Assembly: GCF_000429725.1 (NCBI RefSeq)
Contig: NZ_AUCK01000017.1
Span: forward strand, 26,901 to 90,900
Source: Alkalicoccus chagannorensis DSM 18086
GTDB lineage: Bacteria; Bacillota; Bacilli; Bacillales; Salisediminibacteriaceae
Direction of reading: 5' to 3'
DNA: 64,000 nt
The translations under genes and the position numbers were made by a program. Below, one piece after another: positions 51,384-60,103 of the stretch (within the stretch, counting starts at the first letter, position 1; every line of letters starts with the position of its first letter). Below the pieces are notes generated by a model. It searched no databases. It was not told the DNA's origin and was given only the letters and a program-made list of their open reading frames with translations.

Positions 51384-53126
51384 TTAGAGGCCCGCACCTG
51401 ATCCGGCTTGAGACAACGTTCTCCTGTCCGCTGTTTTCCACGGTTCGACTACCACGTTCGCCGCCAGAGCTGTCACCCGCTCGATCCACGGCTGTTCGGC
51501 GGCCGCACGGAGGACGAGCATCGGATCTGTCACTGCTGCCTTCGAAAAACTCTGGTTCACCACCCACCATGCTGGATACATGCCGGCGCGGTGCAGGTCC
51601 TGCTGCAGCCTTGCCGCCTCTTCGACCGGTGTTGCTTCCGGCAGCGTAACGACTGCGGTCATCGTATACGCTGGATCCCGAAGTCTCGGAAGCAGCTTTT
51701 CCACTGCATCCGCCTGAGGACTGTGCCGGCGGAGTAGTTCTCTATGGTAGGAATCCGCCGCATCAAGCAGGAGAAGCGTATGGCCTGTCGGTGCCGTATC
51801 GAGTATCGTCAGCTCGTCTTCTGCTTCTTCCGCAAGTGCTGCGAACGCCTGAAAAACGGCAATCTCTTCCGTGCACGGGGAATCAAGTTCCTCCCGCATA
51901 AATGCCAGCTCGCTCTCTTCGAGGGAGCCCTCCGCTTCCCGCAGCACTTTTTCTTTATACGTTTCAAAGGCTTCCTGCGGATCGACCACACTGATACGGA
52001 GATTCTCGGACTGGAGCGCTTCAAACTGGGAAAGATCGGCAGCGGGATCCGTTGTCGTCAGATGCACCTGCTTGCCGGATGCTGCCAGCGCAGCGGCCGT
52101 TTCTGCTGCGACCGCCGTCTTGCCGACGCCGCCTTTGCCCATCGTCATGAACAATCCTCTCTCCCTTGTCTGCAGCACATCCACCATGTCCTGCAATCCG
52201 CCTGCCGCCGTACTTTTTTCTATTTCCGGCGCCGGCGGCTGCTCCTGATCCTGAAAGAACGCCCGCAGCGCTTCCAGACCAGTCACATTCCATGGAGCCA
52301 GCTTGATATAGCTGAATGCGGTGTCCGCAAGCAGTTCAAGCGCTTCTTCCTGCTCCTTCTGCCAGGCCTGGGCCAGCGGGTCTTCTGAGGATGCCTGAAA
52401 CAGGCCGTTCACGATCACCTGCTGGTTTCTGATTCCAAGCGTGTCGAGCTCCCTCCCTGCGCGGAACGCTTCTCTGGCAGCTGCCTGTTCCGGGCGGGTG
52501 ACAAGAAAGAGCATGGTTTTCGCTCCATCCTGCAGAGCTCCGAGCGCATGATCATACTGCTCCTTTTTGGAAGCCAGGCCGGATACCGGACCCAGGCAGG
52601 ACGCTCCATGCTCATTTTCCTCGAGGAACGTACTCCATGCCTGCGGCAGCTGCAGGAGGCGCAGCGTATGTCCTGTCGGAGCCGTATCAAATAGAATATG
52701 GTCGTACTGGGACGTGAGTGAGTCATCTGTCAGCAGTTGAGTGAATTCATCAAATGCCGCTACTTCGACAGTGCATGCGCCGGCCATCTGTTCTTCCATA
52801 GAAGCAACGGCCGATGCAGGCAGCAGCTGCCGATATGGGCCGACCACCCGCTCCCGGTAACGTCCGGCAGCCTCTTCTGGATCTAGATTTACAGTGAAGA
52901 GTCCCGGTACATCAGGAACTTCCGCAGGGTCGCTGCCGACCTCCAAACCGAACACATCCTGGAGGTTGGATGCGGGATCGGTACTGACAAGCAGCACCTG
53001 CTTTCCCTCATCTGCCAGCGCCACGGCGGCGGCCGATGCCGTGGACGTTTTACCGACACCGCCTTTGCCGGTAAAGAACATATACGTATGGTGAAAATCC
53101 GATGGTTCCAGCTGTCTGTGATTCAT
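51384..53126 (-). CDS. arsA: Arsenite-pump-driving ATPase ArsA
   Basis: A 580-aa two-half ATPase. Each half has a P-loop (FFTGKGGVGKTSTAS at about 18-32; MGKGGVGKTAVA at about 330-341) and a DTAP motif (FDTAPTGHTLRLL; LDTAPTGHTLLLL). Cys residues in GACTVEV, GASCLGP and DSPCTEE are in the regions of the three As(III)-binding cysteines of ArsA. Normally it powers ArsB or Acr3. It follows arsD by 18 bp. No ArsB/Acr3 gene lies downstream, which is unusual. Confidence 0.95.
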   Translation of the reverse strand: MNHRQLEPSDFHHTYMFFTGKGGVGKTSTASAAAVALADEGKQVLLVSTDPASNLQDVFGLEVGSDPAEVPDVPGLFTVNLDPEEAAGRYRERVVGPYRQLLPASAVASMEEQMAGACTVEVAAFDEFTQLLTDDSLTSQYDHILFDTAPTGHTLRLLQLPQAWSTFLEENEHGASCLGPVSGLASKKEQYDHALGALQDGAKTMLFLVTRPEQAAAREAFRAGRELDTLGIRNQQVIVNGLFQASSEDPLAQAWQKEQEEALELLADTAFSYIKLAPWNVTGLEALRAFFQDQEQPPAPEIEKSTAAGGLQDMVDVLQTRERGLFMTMGKGGVGKTAVAAETAAALAASGKQVHLTTTDPAADLSQFEALQSENLRISVVDPQEAFETYKEKVLREAEGSLEESELAFMREELDSPCTEEIAVFQAFAALAEEAEDELTILDTAPTGHTLLLLDAADSYHRELLRRHSPQADAVEKLLPRLRDPAYTMTAVVTLPEATPVEEAARLQQDLHRAGMYPAWWVVNQSFSKAAVTDPMLVLRAAAEQPWIERVTALAANVVVEPWKTADRRTLSQAGSGAGL

Positions 53127-53144
53127 GTATGCACCCTCCCGATT

Positions 53145-53495
53145 CTAGTTGAGTGAAATTTGATTTTTCGGTTCTTTCGGTGTGAGGTCTTCCTCGCTTC
53201 TGCCAGTCCATGCTGCAGCATCCTGCTTCGTCGGATACCTTCCTTCCAGGCGCTGTTCACCATCTACGAGGACCACGGGCAGAGCGTCAGCTCCTTTTTC
53301 CTCCAGAAACTGCTGGACGGTTTTGTTTTCGACAAAGGCACCTGGTTCCTGGGCCAGGTTATACCTGTTGACATCGACACCTGACTTCTGCAGGTCTGTA
53401 TGCAGTTTCGCCATTTTCGTCAGTGCCGGATCCACATCGGTTCCGCAAACACCTGTCGAACAGCAGAGCGCAGGGTCAAAAATTTCAATTTTCAT
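53145..53495 (-). CDS. arsD: Arsenic metallochaperone ArsD
   Basis: A 116-aa ArsD. The CC-x4-C arsenite site is present (ALCCSTGVCGTDVDPAL, Cys 11, 12 and 17), in a thioredoxin-like fold with LAQEPGAFVENKTVQQFL and ALPVVLVDGE. ArsD hands As(III) or Sb(III) to ArsA. First gene of arsDA, preceded by two operator repeats of ArsR type. Confidence 0.95.
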   Translation of the reverse strand: MKIEIFDPALCCSTGVCGTDVDPALTKMAKLHTDLQKSGVDVNRYNLAQEPGAFVENKTVQQFLEEKGADALPVVLVDGEQRLEGRYPTKQDAAAWTGRSEEDLTPKEPKNQISLN

Positions 53496-53508
53496 ATCTG
53501 TTGCCTCC

Positions 53509-53558
53509 TACATAATAAAGTGATTATATACTCATCATACATAATAAAGTGATTATAT
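53509..53558. promoter_or_regulatory. Tandem ArsR-type operators and promoter of arsDA
   Basis: TACATAATAAAGTGATTATA occurs twice, 29 bp apart; each is a palindrome ATAAT-6 bp-ATTAT. The minus-strand promoter TTGCAT (53557-53562), 17 bp, TATGAT (53534-53539) has one operator in its spacer and the other just downstream of the start site. Confidence 0.82.
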
Positions 53559-53671
53559 GCAAACACAGCCTGATTTATAGATTTTTTTACACGCTCGGCT
53601 GTGTTTCGAGTTCACCGGCTGTGTTACGCTCGCTGTACATTTATGTGAATTTCGACTCACAGGAGAGGTTG

Positions 53672-55111
53672 ATGCAGATGAAGCGCGCAGTACTGGCAGC
53701 AGGCGCAGGAGCAGCCGTTCTATTCGGCAGCACAGCAGAGACACATGCCATGTTCACGGATACCGGGGAAGAAGAAGTGGAAGTACTCGCAGAAAGAGAC
53801 ATCGTTTCTGGGTACGAGGATGGCTCTTTCCTTCCTGATCATGATGTGACGAGAGCAGAAGCTGCCACGATGATTGGACGTTCGTTAGGCATGGATGAAT
53901 CAGCTGGAGACGCCCCGTTTACCGACGTGCCGGAGGATCATTTCGCTGAAGGGTACATAGCCGCAGCAGCGGCAGCAGACATTATTAATGGATACGATGA
54001 TGGTACTTTTCAGCCCGATGAAACGTTGAGCCGGGGGGAAATGGCGGCCATCCTTCATCGAAGTTATCAGCTGGACGACTGGGATGATTTATCCTTTTCC
54101 GATGTACCGGCGGACCATCCTTTTTATGAAGACATCACCAGCCTGGCAGACTCTGGCATTACCGATGGCTACACGGACGGAACCTTTCGTCCGGACAACG
54201 ATATTACCCGCCTTGAATTTTCTCTCATGGTTACGAGAGCCATGTTTCCTTTTTACCGGCCGGTAGAGGAGCCTACAGATGATATCGAGGAGCCTGACTT
54301 GGAGGATCCGGACTATGATCCTGATACTGGCAGTGTGGACACCGAAGAGGCTATTGGGGCCGGCGAAGTTGTGAATAACAGCACGCTCAACGTCCGGGCG
54401 GAAGACTCTGCTGATGGAGAACAGGTCGGTCAGCTGACAGAAGGCGAAGAAGTAGCGGTACATGAACGCATAGGCAACTGGGCCCGTGTCTCTACCGAAG
54501 ATGTAGAGGGATATGTCTCCCATGCTTACCTGATGGTCGACTACCATGACCATGACAGTCCACTACTGGGTGAGACGATTGTCGTAGATCCGGGCCACGG
54601 AGGTGAAGACGGGGGCGCCGAGGCCAATGGACTGGTTGAAAAAGATCTCGTCCTCGATGTGAGTTTGCTGCTCGAGTTGAATCTCCAGGAAGCAGGCGCC
54701 AACGTCATCATGACCCGCCGTTCCGACTGGTACCCTTCTCTGAGCGAAAGGGTGAACCAGGCGAATAATGCGGATGCAGATGCCTTCATCAGCGTTCACT
54801 CCAACGCAGCAGAAGCAGAGACGGCGAGAGGAACCGAAACGTTCTATGATTCCACGTATTGGGCTGGAGACAGCGAAGCCTTTGCCGATACCCTTCAGGA
54901 GGAAATGCTTGAGGAGTTCGGTACGGTGGACCGCGGCGTACAGGAACGAGCTTTTCAAGTCATCCGTGACACGGAAATGCCCGGTACTCTCGTGGAATTT
55001 GGCTTCAAAACGAACAGCGAGGATGCGGAAATGATGCGGGATGAAGCATTCCCATCTGATGCAGCAGAGGCGCTTTATCGCGGCACAGTCGACTTTATGG
55101 AGAGCAGATAG
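53672..55111 (+). CDS. N-acetylmuramoyl-L-alanine amidase with SLH and SH3 domains
   Basis: A 479-aa secreted cell-wall hydrolase. Signal peptide (cut after about THA), three SLH repeats (about residues 28-190, e.g. FTDVPEDHFAEGYIAAAAAADIINGYDDGTFQPDETLSRGE), an acidic linker, a bacterial SH3 domain (STLNVRAEDSADGEQVGQL...GYVSHAYL) and a C-terminal Amidase_3 domain (about 300-479) with VVDPGHGGEDGG, VHSN and LVEFGFKTNSED, the zinc-ligand regions. SLH anchors it to the wall polysaccharide. ATG chosen with AGGAGAGG; an open frame 41 codons longer begins in the arsD promoter region. Confidence 0.93.
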   Translation: MQMKRAVLAAGAGAAVLFGSTAETHAMFTDTGEEEVEVLAERDIVSGYEDGSFLPDHDVTRAEAATMIGRSLGMDESAGDAPFTDVPEDHFAEGYIAAAAAADIINGYDDGTFQPDETLSRGEMAAILHRSYQLDDWDDLSFSDVPADHPFYEDITSLADSGITDGYTDGTFRPDNDITRLEFSLMVTRAMFPFYRPVEEPTDDIEEPDLEDPDYDPDTGSVDTEEAIGAGEVVNNSTLNVRAEDSADGEQVGQLTEGEEVAVHERIGNWARVSTEDVEGYVSHAYLMVDYHDHDSPLLGETIVVDPGHGGEDGGAEANGLVEKDLVLDVSLLLELNLQEAGANVIMTRRSDWYPSLSERVNQANNADADAFISVHSNAAEAETARGTETFYDSTYWAGDSEAFADTLQEEMLEEFGTVDRGVQERAFQVIRDTEMPGTLVEFGFKTNSEDAEMMRDEAFPSDAAEALYRGTVDFMESR

Positions 55112-55157
55112 AAGCCGCAAAACGGAATGAACTTTTTACACAGTACCTATCAAGAAA

Positions 55158-55194
55158 AGCCGGCGATTGTCCAATGGACCGCCGGCTCTTTTTT
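55158..55194 (+). terminator. Terminator of the amidase gene
   Basis: AGCCGGCG...CGCCGGCT stem with inner GTCC/GGAC, then TCTTTTTT. Confidence 0.9.
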
Positions 55195-55626
55195 ATAGGT
55201 TAAGAAAATTCGAATGGGATTCCGTGCAGGTGCATCAGGCGTTATCGCATGTCCGTCGTCGTTCACCTGAGCCGTCATCTCTCAAGAGCGAGACCGGCGA
55301 ACCGGCAGCCCAGCAGTGGAAGGACATGGAACATGCTATCGATGGTGCTTCCAGGCTGTTCAGAGAAGCATTTATTACTGGAATTAATGCTCCTGAACCT
55401 GTATCATGCTAGATACTCCACGATGATCGGCACGCATGGAACTCTCATCGATACCAAGGAACAAAAGCGCCTTTTGGTCGGAACGGCGTGCGGCGGCGAT
55501 CTCTCCCTCGATGATCACGTGTACCACCTCAATCACCCGACGAAAAGGTGTTCACTTTCGAACCAGTTTCTTTTTTTATTTAACAGGGTAAAGTAATAGG
55601 AATACCAGCATGAATGGAGTTGCATC
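55195..55626. other. Intergenic stretch with an R0 fragment
   Basis: About 430 bp before the MurE-like gene. Apart from the R0 piece at about 55455-55525 I see no gene; short frames lack ribosome sites. Confidence 0.4.
55455..55525 (+). repeat. R0 repeat, short fragment
   Basis: GGAACAAAAGCGCCTTTTGG, TCGGAACGGCGTGCGG, then CGATCTCTCCCTCGATGATC. The same short form as at 14980, lacking the middle and 3' modules, and with no terminator directly after it. Confidence 0.65.
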
Positions 55627-57132
55627 ATGAACCCATATTTAATTCTCAAAGAACAAACAATCGCATTCACCGGCTCAATCCCCGAAAGGGTCACCCATGT
55701 CCACTACGACTCGCGTCACATCGGACAAGACGGCTGTTTTGTCTGCATCAAAGGGGTACAGACAGACGGACACTTATTTATCGATGCAGCCGCTTCGCAG
55801 GGGGCTGTTCAGATCATCGGTGATAACAAAGAGCTCCTGGACAGCTATGCGACCCGCTATCCCTACATACAATTCATCCTGGTCTACAACGCGAAACAGG
55901 CATTGGCGCACTATGCAGCAGTGCTCGAAGACAATCCGCATCATTCTCTGTCCCTTGTCGGTGTTACCGGCACGCAGGGAAAGACAACCATCACAGCCTA
56001 CACGCGCTTTCTACTAAACGCAGCCGGCATCAGGACCGGTTCGATCGGCACGGCCGGCGTATGGGATGACAGCAGTATGCTGCCTCTCCCGAAAAGCACC
56101 CCGACGACACCGGAGTCTTCCGACTTATATGCCTACCTGCGCCGCATGAAAGACACTGGCCTGAGTACAGTCGTGATGGAGGCTACCTCTATTGGACTGG
56201 ATCAGGAGAGATTGTACGGCCTGCACTTCGATACAGCGGTGCATTCCAATTTTTCACCGGAGCACCTGGACTACCATAAGACGATGGAGCATTACCGTCA
56301 GTCCAAGCTCCGCTTGTTTGACCATGCCGAGAAAGCCGTCGTCAACCGGGACGATGACGGTATGGCAGAAGAGATCCTCTCCTCTTTTGAAGGAGAGCTC
56401 TGGACATACGGCCTCCACGCGGACGTGGACATTTCCGCACACCATATCCAAGTCGACGAGCGGGGCAGCCGACTGAATCTGAAAGTGAAAGACAGAACGT
56501 TTGCCGTAGCGCTTCCGATCTTCGGAATGCACAATATTTACAATTTTCTTGCTGCCGTCGGTGTCTGCATGACGAAAGGATTAGCGGTCGAAGATATACT
56601 CTCTTCCTTCTCCGACCTCGAAGGGCCTCCAGGCAGGCTGCAGCTGATTCCCGAGCTCGAGGACCGAATTGTGCTGTTTGATTTCGCACACACGCCAAAA
56701 ACATTAGAGAACTTGATCGAGACCGTGAGCCCGCTACCTTCCCGCCGCATTATCATGATGGTAAGCGGCATTGGTATCCGCGAAAAAATCCTCCGTGCAC
56801 CCATTGCCACATCGGTCGAGGGCCGGGCGGATGAGATTGTCGTCACCGCGGACCACCCGGGGGAGGAAGAACCTGAGGATGTGGTCGCCGATGTACTGGA
56901 AGGATTCCACTCGACAGAGTCTGTGCACGCCGTCCCGGACCGGGGCCTCGCGGTCAAAAAGGCCCTGTCCCTCTCCCAGCCAGGGGATCTTGTGCTCTTA
57001 ACCGGTATATGCATGGAAGATTTTCGTATCGTAAAAGGCAGAAAAGAACCTTATTATGACTACGACCACGTGATGGAATATGTAAACAGTTCGGCCTGTT
57101 GTGACGATGCTCTCTCCGGCCGTCAGAAATAG
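55627..57132 (+). CDS. Divergent MurE-like Mur ligase
   Basis: A 501-aa Mur ligase with all three domains. N-terminal part: THVHYDSRHIGQDGCFVCIKGVQTDGH. Central ATPase: VGVTGTQGKTTITAYTRF, STPTTPESSDLYAYLRRM, VMEATSIGLDQERLYG, NFSPEHLDYHKTMEHYRQSKLRLFDH. C-terminal: FDFAHTPKTLENLI. Key differences from MurE: the amino-acid-specificity motif DNPR is DHPG, the GKGHE loop is GICME, and P-loop GTNGKTT is GTQGKTT. It probably ligates a different amino acid or peptide to a UDP-MurNAc-type or other acceptor. It is not in a dcw cluster. Confidence 0.85.
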   Translation: MNPYLILKEQTIAFTGSIPERVTHVHYDSRHIGQDGCFVCIKGVQTDGHLFIDAAASQGAVQIIGDNKELLDSYATRYPYIQFILVYNAKQALAHYAAVLEDNPHHSLSLVGVTGTQGKTTITAYTRFLLNAAGIRTGSIGTAGVWDDSSMLPLPKSTPTTPESSDLYAYLRRMKDTGLSTVVMEATSIGLDQERLYGLHFDTAVHSNFSPEHLDYHKTMEHYRQSKLRLFDHAEKAVVNRDDDGMAEEILSSFEGELWTYGLHADVDISAHHIQVDERGSRLNLKVKDRTFAVALPIFGMHNIYNFLAAVGVCMTKGLAVEDILSSFSDLEGPPGRLQLIPELEDRIVLFDFAHTPKTLENLIETVSPLPSRRIIMMVSGIGIREKILRAPIATSVEGRADEIVVTADHPGEEEPEDVVADVLEGFHSTESVHAVPDRGLAVKKALSLSQPGDLVLLTGICMEDFRIVKGRKEPYYDYDHVMEYVNSSACCDDALSGRQK

Positions 57133-57272
57133 AACGGTCTCCAGAACAGACAAGGCGTATGGAAGCTGCACACTCAACAACAAGGAGTCGGCCGACACGT
57201 TACGCGGCAAGGTCGCTCTTCTGCTTTTCCAGGAGAATTCCGCTGACCGCCCCGCGGCGGTCAAGACAAAGT

Positions 57273-57319
57273 AAAAAACGCTTCCGATGATCCAGAATGG
57301 ACCATCGGAAGCGTTTTTT
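57273..57319. terminator. Terminator of the AACGCTTCC family (copy 3)
   Basis: AAAACGCTTCCGATG/CATCGGAAGCGTTTT, ending TTTTTT, between the convergent MurE-like gene and mgtE. Confidence 0.9.
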
Positions 57320-57409
57320 CGTTGATAAAAATATAGAAGTCTTCCTCCCGGCCTGTTCAGCCTCCCTTTCCACGCGGAAAGAGATGGCTGCGGCACGTCC
57401 CTGCATGTC

Positions 57410-58780
57410 TTACTGTGTCGGCAGATAAGCCAGCATCGAGGTCGCAATCGTAAAGTAGATCATGAGACCAATGACATCATTCAACGTCGTAATAAACGGA
57501 CCGGATGCTACGGCCGGGTCAATTTTCAGCTTGTTGATGATCAGCGGGATGACCGCGCCGACAATCGTCGCCACACTCAGCGTGAAGAAGAGCGACGCAC
57601 CGACTACTGCTGCAAGAACCCAGCTCCCGTACAGGAGCGGAATCAGGATCATGATCGTCACGGCACAAAAGAAACCTAGAAAGATCCCCGTTCCGAATTC
57701 CCGCCTGATCATGCCGCCGAGCTGTCCTTTTTCCACATCTCCAGTTGCAAGGCGGCGGACGACAACCGCCAGCGCCTGTGTCCCCGTGTTACCAGCGGAG
57801 TCCATGATGAGCGGAATGAATGCGGCCAGTACGACCACGGCTTCCAGCGTCTCTTCAAATTGATCGATGACGTTCGCGGTAATCAATCCTAGAAACATCA
57901 GCAGCACAATCCACGGCGCCCGCTTCTTTGCTGCGCCGAACGAAGAAATTTTGGCATCCAGTGACCCTCGGACAGCCGAAATTTCACCGAAGTCTTCTTC
58001 CGCCTCTTCTTCGACAACGTCTAGAATATCATCGACCGTAATAATCCCGACGAGCGTATTCTGCTTTGTTACGACAGGCACTGCCAGAAAGTCATATTTC
58101 TTGATCAGACGGGCAACGTCTTCCTGGTCTTCTTCGGCATCGACGGAAACAACCCGGGTGCTCATCGCTTCGGCCACCATGTTAGCCGGATCGGTTGTAA
58201 TCAGATCACGCAGCGAGACAACGCCGGCCAGTTTATCTTTGTTATCAACAACATACAGGTAATAAATCGTTTCCGCATCTGGACCTTCCTCACGCAGACG
58301 CTCCATGACACTGCTGATCGTATCATCCGCCCGCAGTGCGATAAATTCCTTCGTCATGATCGCACCGGCGGTTTCTTCTTCGTACTGCATCAGTTCCCGG
58401 ACTTCTTCCGCTTCTTCCTGCTGCATGATACTTAAGATTTCTGTCGCCTTGTCATCATCCATTTCGGCGAGGAAATCCGCGGCGTCATCGGCATTAAGGT
58501 CATCGAACATGTTCGCTGCGTACAATTCATCTACGGCATTGATAAATGCTTCCTGCTCTTCTGTATCCAGCTGCTCAAAAATCTCCGCCATTTCTTTCGG
58601 GCTGAGTACTTTATGCAGAAAGGCCTGCTGTGCCTCTGACAGCTCCCGATAAATCTCCGCCTGGTCGGTCGGATGCAGATCGATGACCGTCTCATGCACT
58701 TTCAATGTATTTTCTTTATCGATTTCCTGAATAATATATTTTTTATACTCTTCTCTCGTGTATTCATTTAGTTTTACCAC
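57410..58780 (-). CDS. mgtE: Magnesium transporter MgtE
   Basis: A 456-aa Mg2+ channel. Cytosolic MgtE N domain (residues about 20-125), paired CBS domains (about 130-255: EETAGAIMTKEFIALRADDTI; AEAMSTRVVSVDAEEDQEDVARLIKKYDFLAVPVV), then five membrane helices with the pore segment FIPLIMDSAGNTGTQALAVVVRRLA and GTGIFLGFF. The start is GTG (MVKLNEY) seven bases after AAAGGAGG. It is preceded on the same strand by an M-box riboswitch, so expression falls when Mg2+ is high. Confidence 0.96.
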   Translation of the reverse strand: MVKLNEYTREEYKKYIIQEIDKENTLKVHETVIDLHPTDQAEIYRELSEAQQAFLHKVLSPKEMAEIFEQLDTEEQEAFINAVDELYAANMFDDLNADDAADFLAEMDDDKATEILSIMQQEEAEEVRELMQYEEETAGAIMTKEFIALRADDTISSVMERLREEGPDAETIYYLYVVDNKDKLAGVVSLRDLITTDPANMVAEAMSTRVVSVDAEEDQEDVARLIKKYDFLAVPVVTKQNTLVGIITVDDILDVVEEEAEEDFGEISAVRGSLDAKISSFGAAKKRAPWIVLLMFLGLITANVIDQFEETLEAVVVLAAFIPLIMDSAGNTGTQALAVVVRRLATGDVEKGQLGGMIRREFGTGIFLGFFCAVTIMILIPLLYGSWVLAAVVGASLFFTLSVATIVGAVIPLIINKLKIDPAVASGPFITTLNDVIGLMIYFTIATSMLAYLPTQ

Positions 58781-58915
58781 GGCGCAGCCTCCTTTATTCA
58801 GGAGGAGGTTCCAGGAATGGGAACGCTCCCCCTGTGCCTTACATGACTAGTACCCTTCGTGCTTATCTGTGAATCGGGATCCATGCGCCCCACCACCTTT
58901 CCTGCTTTCTCCATA

Positions 58916-58946
58916 GTAAAAAACACCCTCCACAAATAGAGGGTGC
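58916..58946 (-). terminator. Riboswitch-controlled terminator before mgtE
   Basis: Minus strand CACCCTC...GAGGGTG stem followed by TTTTTT. It is the expression platform of the M-box. Confidence 0.88.
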
Positions 58947-58977
58947 TGGAATGCACGCACATTCATGACGCACACCT

Positions 58978-59150
58978 GCGTCCTGCCTCCATTCGTAGAG
59001 CTTTAGCACTGTGCGGCATAGGGTACGACCCAGCTGCGTTAAGAACCACCTTATGTCGATAGTTCCTGTTGACCCATTGGCGTCTTTGGACGTTTTTGGG
59101 CAGCAGCATATCTCCTGCACAGGAGCCTCACCTAACGAGGATACGGTTAT
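58978..59150 (-). ncRNA. M-box (ykoK) magnesium riboswitch
   Basis: The minus strand has the conserved M-box segments in order: TCGTTAGGTGAGGCTCCTGT, AGATATGCTGC, CCAAAAACGTCCAAAGACGC, CAATGGGTCAACAGGAACTA, TCGACATAAGGTGGTT, AGCTGGGTC...ACCCTATGCCG and GTGCTAAAGCTCTACGAATG. Mg2+ binding folds it so that the downstream terminator forms. Strong match to the class. Confidence 0.96.
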
Positions 59151-59195
59151 ATTGCTCGTTTAAGGTAACACTAACGTGCCGCAGCCGTCAATGTC

Positions 59196-60008
59196 TTACC
59201 CGAAAATAAAAAGGAAAATAGAGACACTGAAACAGTACATGGCAAAATACCCCATGTTCCCGCTTGCCGCGAGGTTGATGAACAATTTGATCGCGAAAAT
59301 GGAAACGACGACCGACACGAAAAAGGAAACAATGTACGGGATCGTCAGTCCTGGCGTCGTCAGCGCCTGCGTTACTTCCGGGATCATAAATACGAGGCTT
59401 CCGATACTGACGGGAATCGAGAGGAAAAACGAGAATTTCAACGCTGTTTCCGGCTCGACTTTCCGGGCGAGCGCTGCGACGACCGTGGCACCAGAACGAC
59501 TGATACCCGGGGCGAGCGCCAGCGTCTGGGCGAAACCGACAACGAGGGAATCTGCTACCGTGATCTCTCCATCTGTTTTGGAACCACGCAGGTTACGGAT
59601 CAGCCAGAGGGCCAGACCGGTGATCAACAAGGCACCTGCCACAAAGTGAATCGCCGTCAGCTCTCCACCGATTACATCAGCAAACAAGCCCCCGATAATC
59701 ACGGCCGGAATCGTACCGATAATCACCAGCCAGGCAAAGCGGTACTGGGTGTAGTAATTTTTATCTTTCTTCATGACATACTGCAGCGTCCCATGCATCA
59801 TGTCCGTCAAGTCCTTCCGATAAACGAGAAAAACCGCCACGAGGGAAGCTGCGTTTAAAAACACTTCCAAGTGAAGGTCTGGTGCGGTGATGCCGAAAAA
59901 ATGTGAGAAGATGCGCAGGTGGCCGCTCGACGATACCGGAAGCGGCTCCGTCAGCCCCTGGATCAATCCTAAAAAGATATACTGCAGTAGTGAAACGACT
60001 TCTTCCAT
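59196..60008 (-). CDS. uppP: Undecaprenyl-diphosphatase UppP (BacA)
   Basis: A 270-aa polytopic membrane enzyme that recycles undecaprenyl diphosphate to the monophosphate for wall synthesis. Signature 1: LIQGLTEPLPVSSSGHLRI (Glu and the SSSGH block); signature 2: PGISRSGATVVAALARKVEPETALKFSFFLSIPVSIG with the catalytic Arg/Ser. Start at ATG after GGAAGGAG with 8-base spacing. Upstream neighbour of the M-box/mgtE unit, divergent from crcB. Confidence 0.95.
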   Translation of the reverse strand: MEEVVSLLQYIFLGLIQGLTEPLPVSSSGHLRIFSHFFGITAPDLHLEVFLNAASLVAVFLVYRKDLTDMMHGTLQYVMKKDKNYYTQYRFAWLVIIGTIPAVIIGGLFADVIGGELTAIHFVAGALLITGLALWLIRNLRGSKTDGEITVADSLVVGFAQTLALAPGISRSGATVVAALARKVEPETALKFSFFLSIPVSIGSLVFMIPEVTQALTTPGLTIPYIVSFFVSVVVSIFAIKLFINLAASGNMGYFAMYCFSVSIFLFIFG

Positions 60009-60103
60009 CAATATGGCTCCTTCCCATGGTACCAGTGTCCTGTGTTAAACTTGAACACGATATTCGCTTATGTCAGGTTGTTGAAAGGAGATGTCTGCCC
60101 CTT

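Noticed and set aside
51187..51570. Minus-strand ORF overlapping the arsA 3' end as a possible arsenic gene
   Set aside because: Arg/Pro/Gly-rich, out of frame with arsA, and without membrane helices or metal motifs.
60009..60103. Fluoride riboswitch upstream of the crcB pair
   Set aside because: The conserved GGCGATGGTGTTCGCC-type core and pseudoknot partners are not found.
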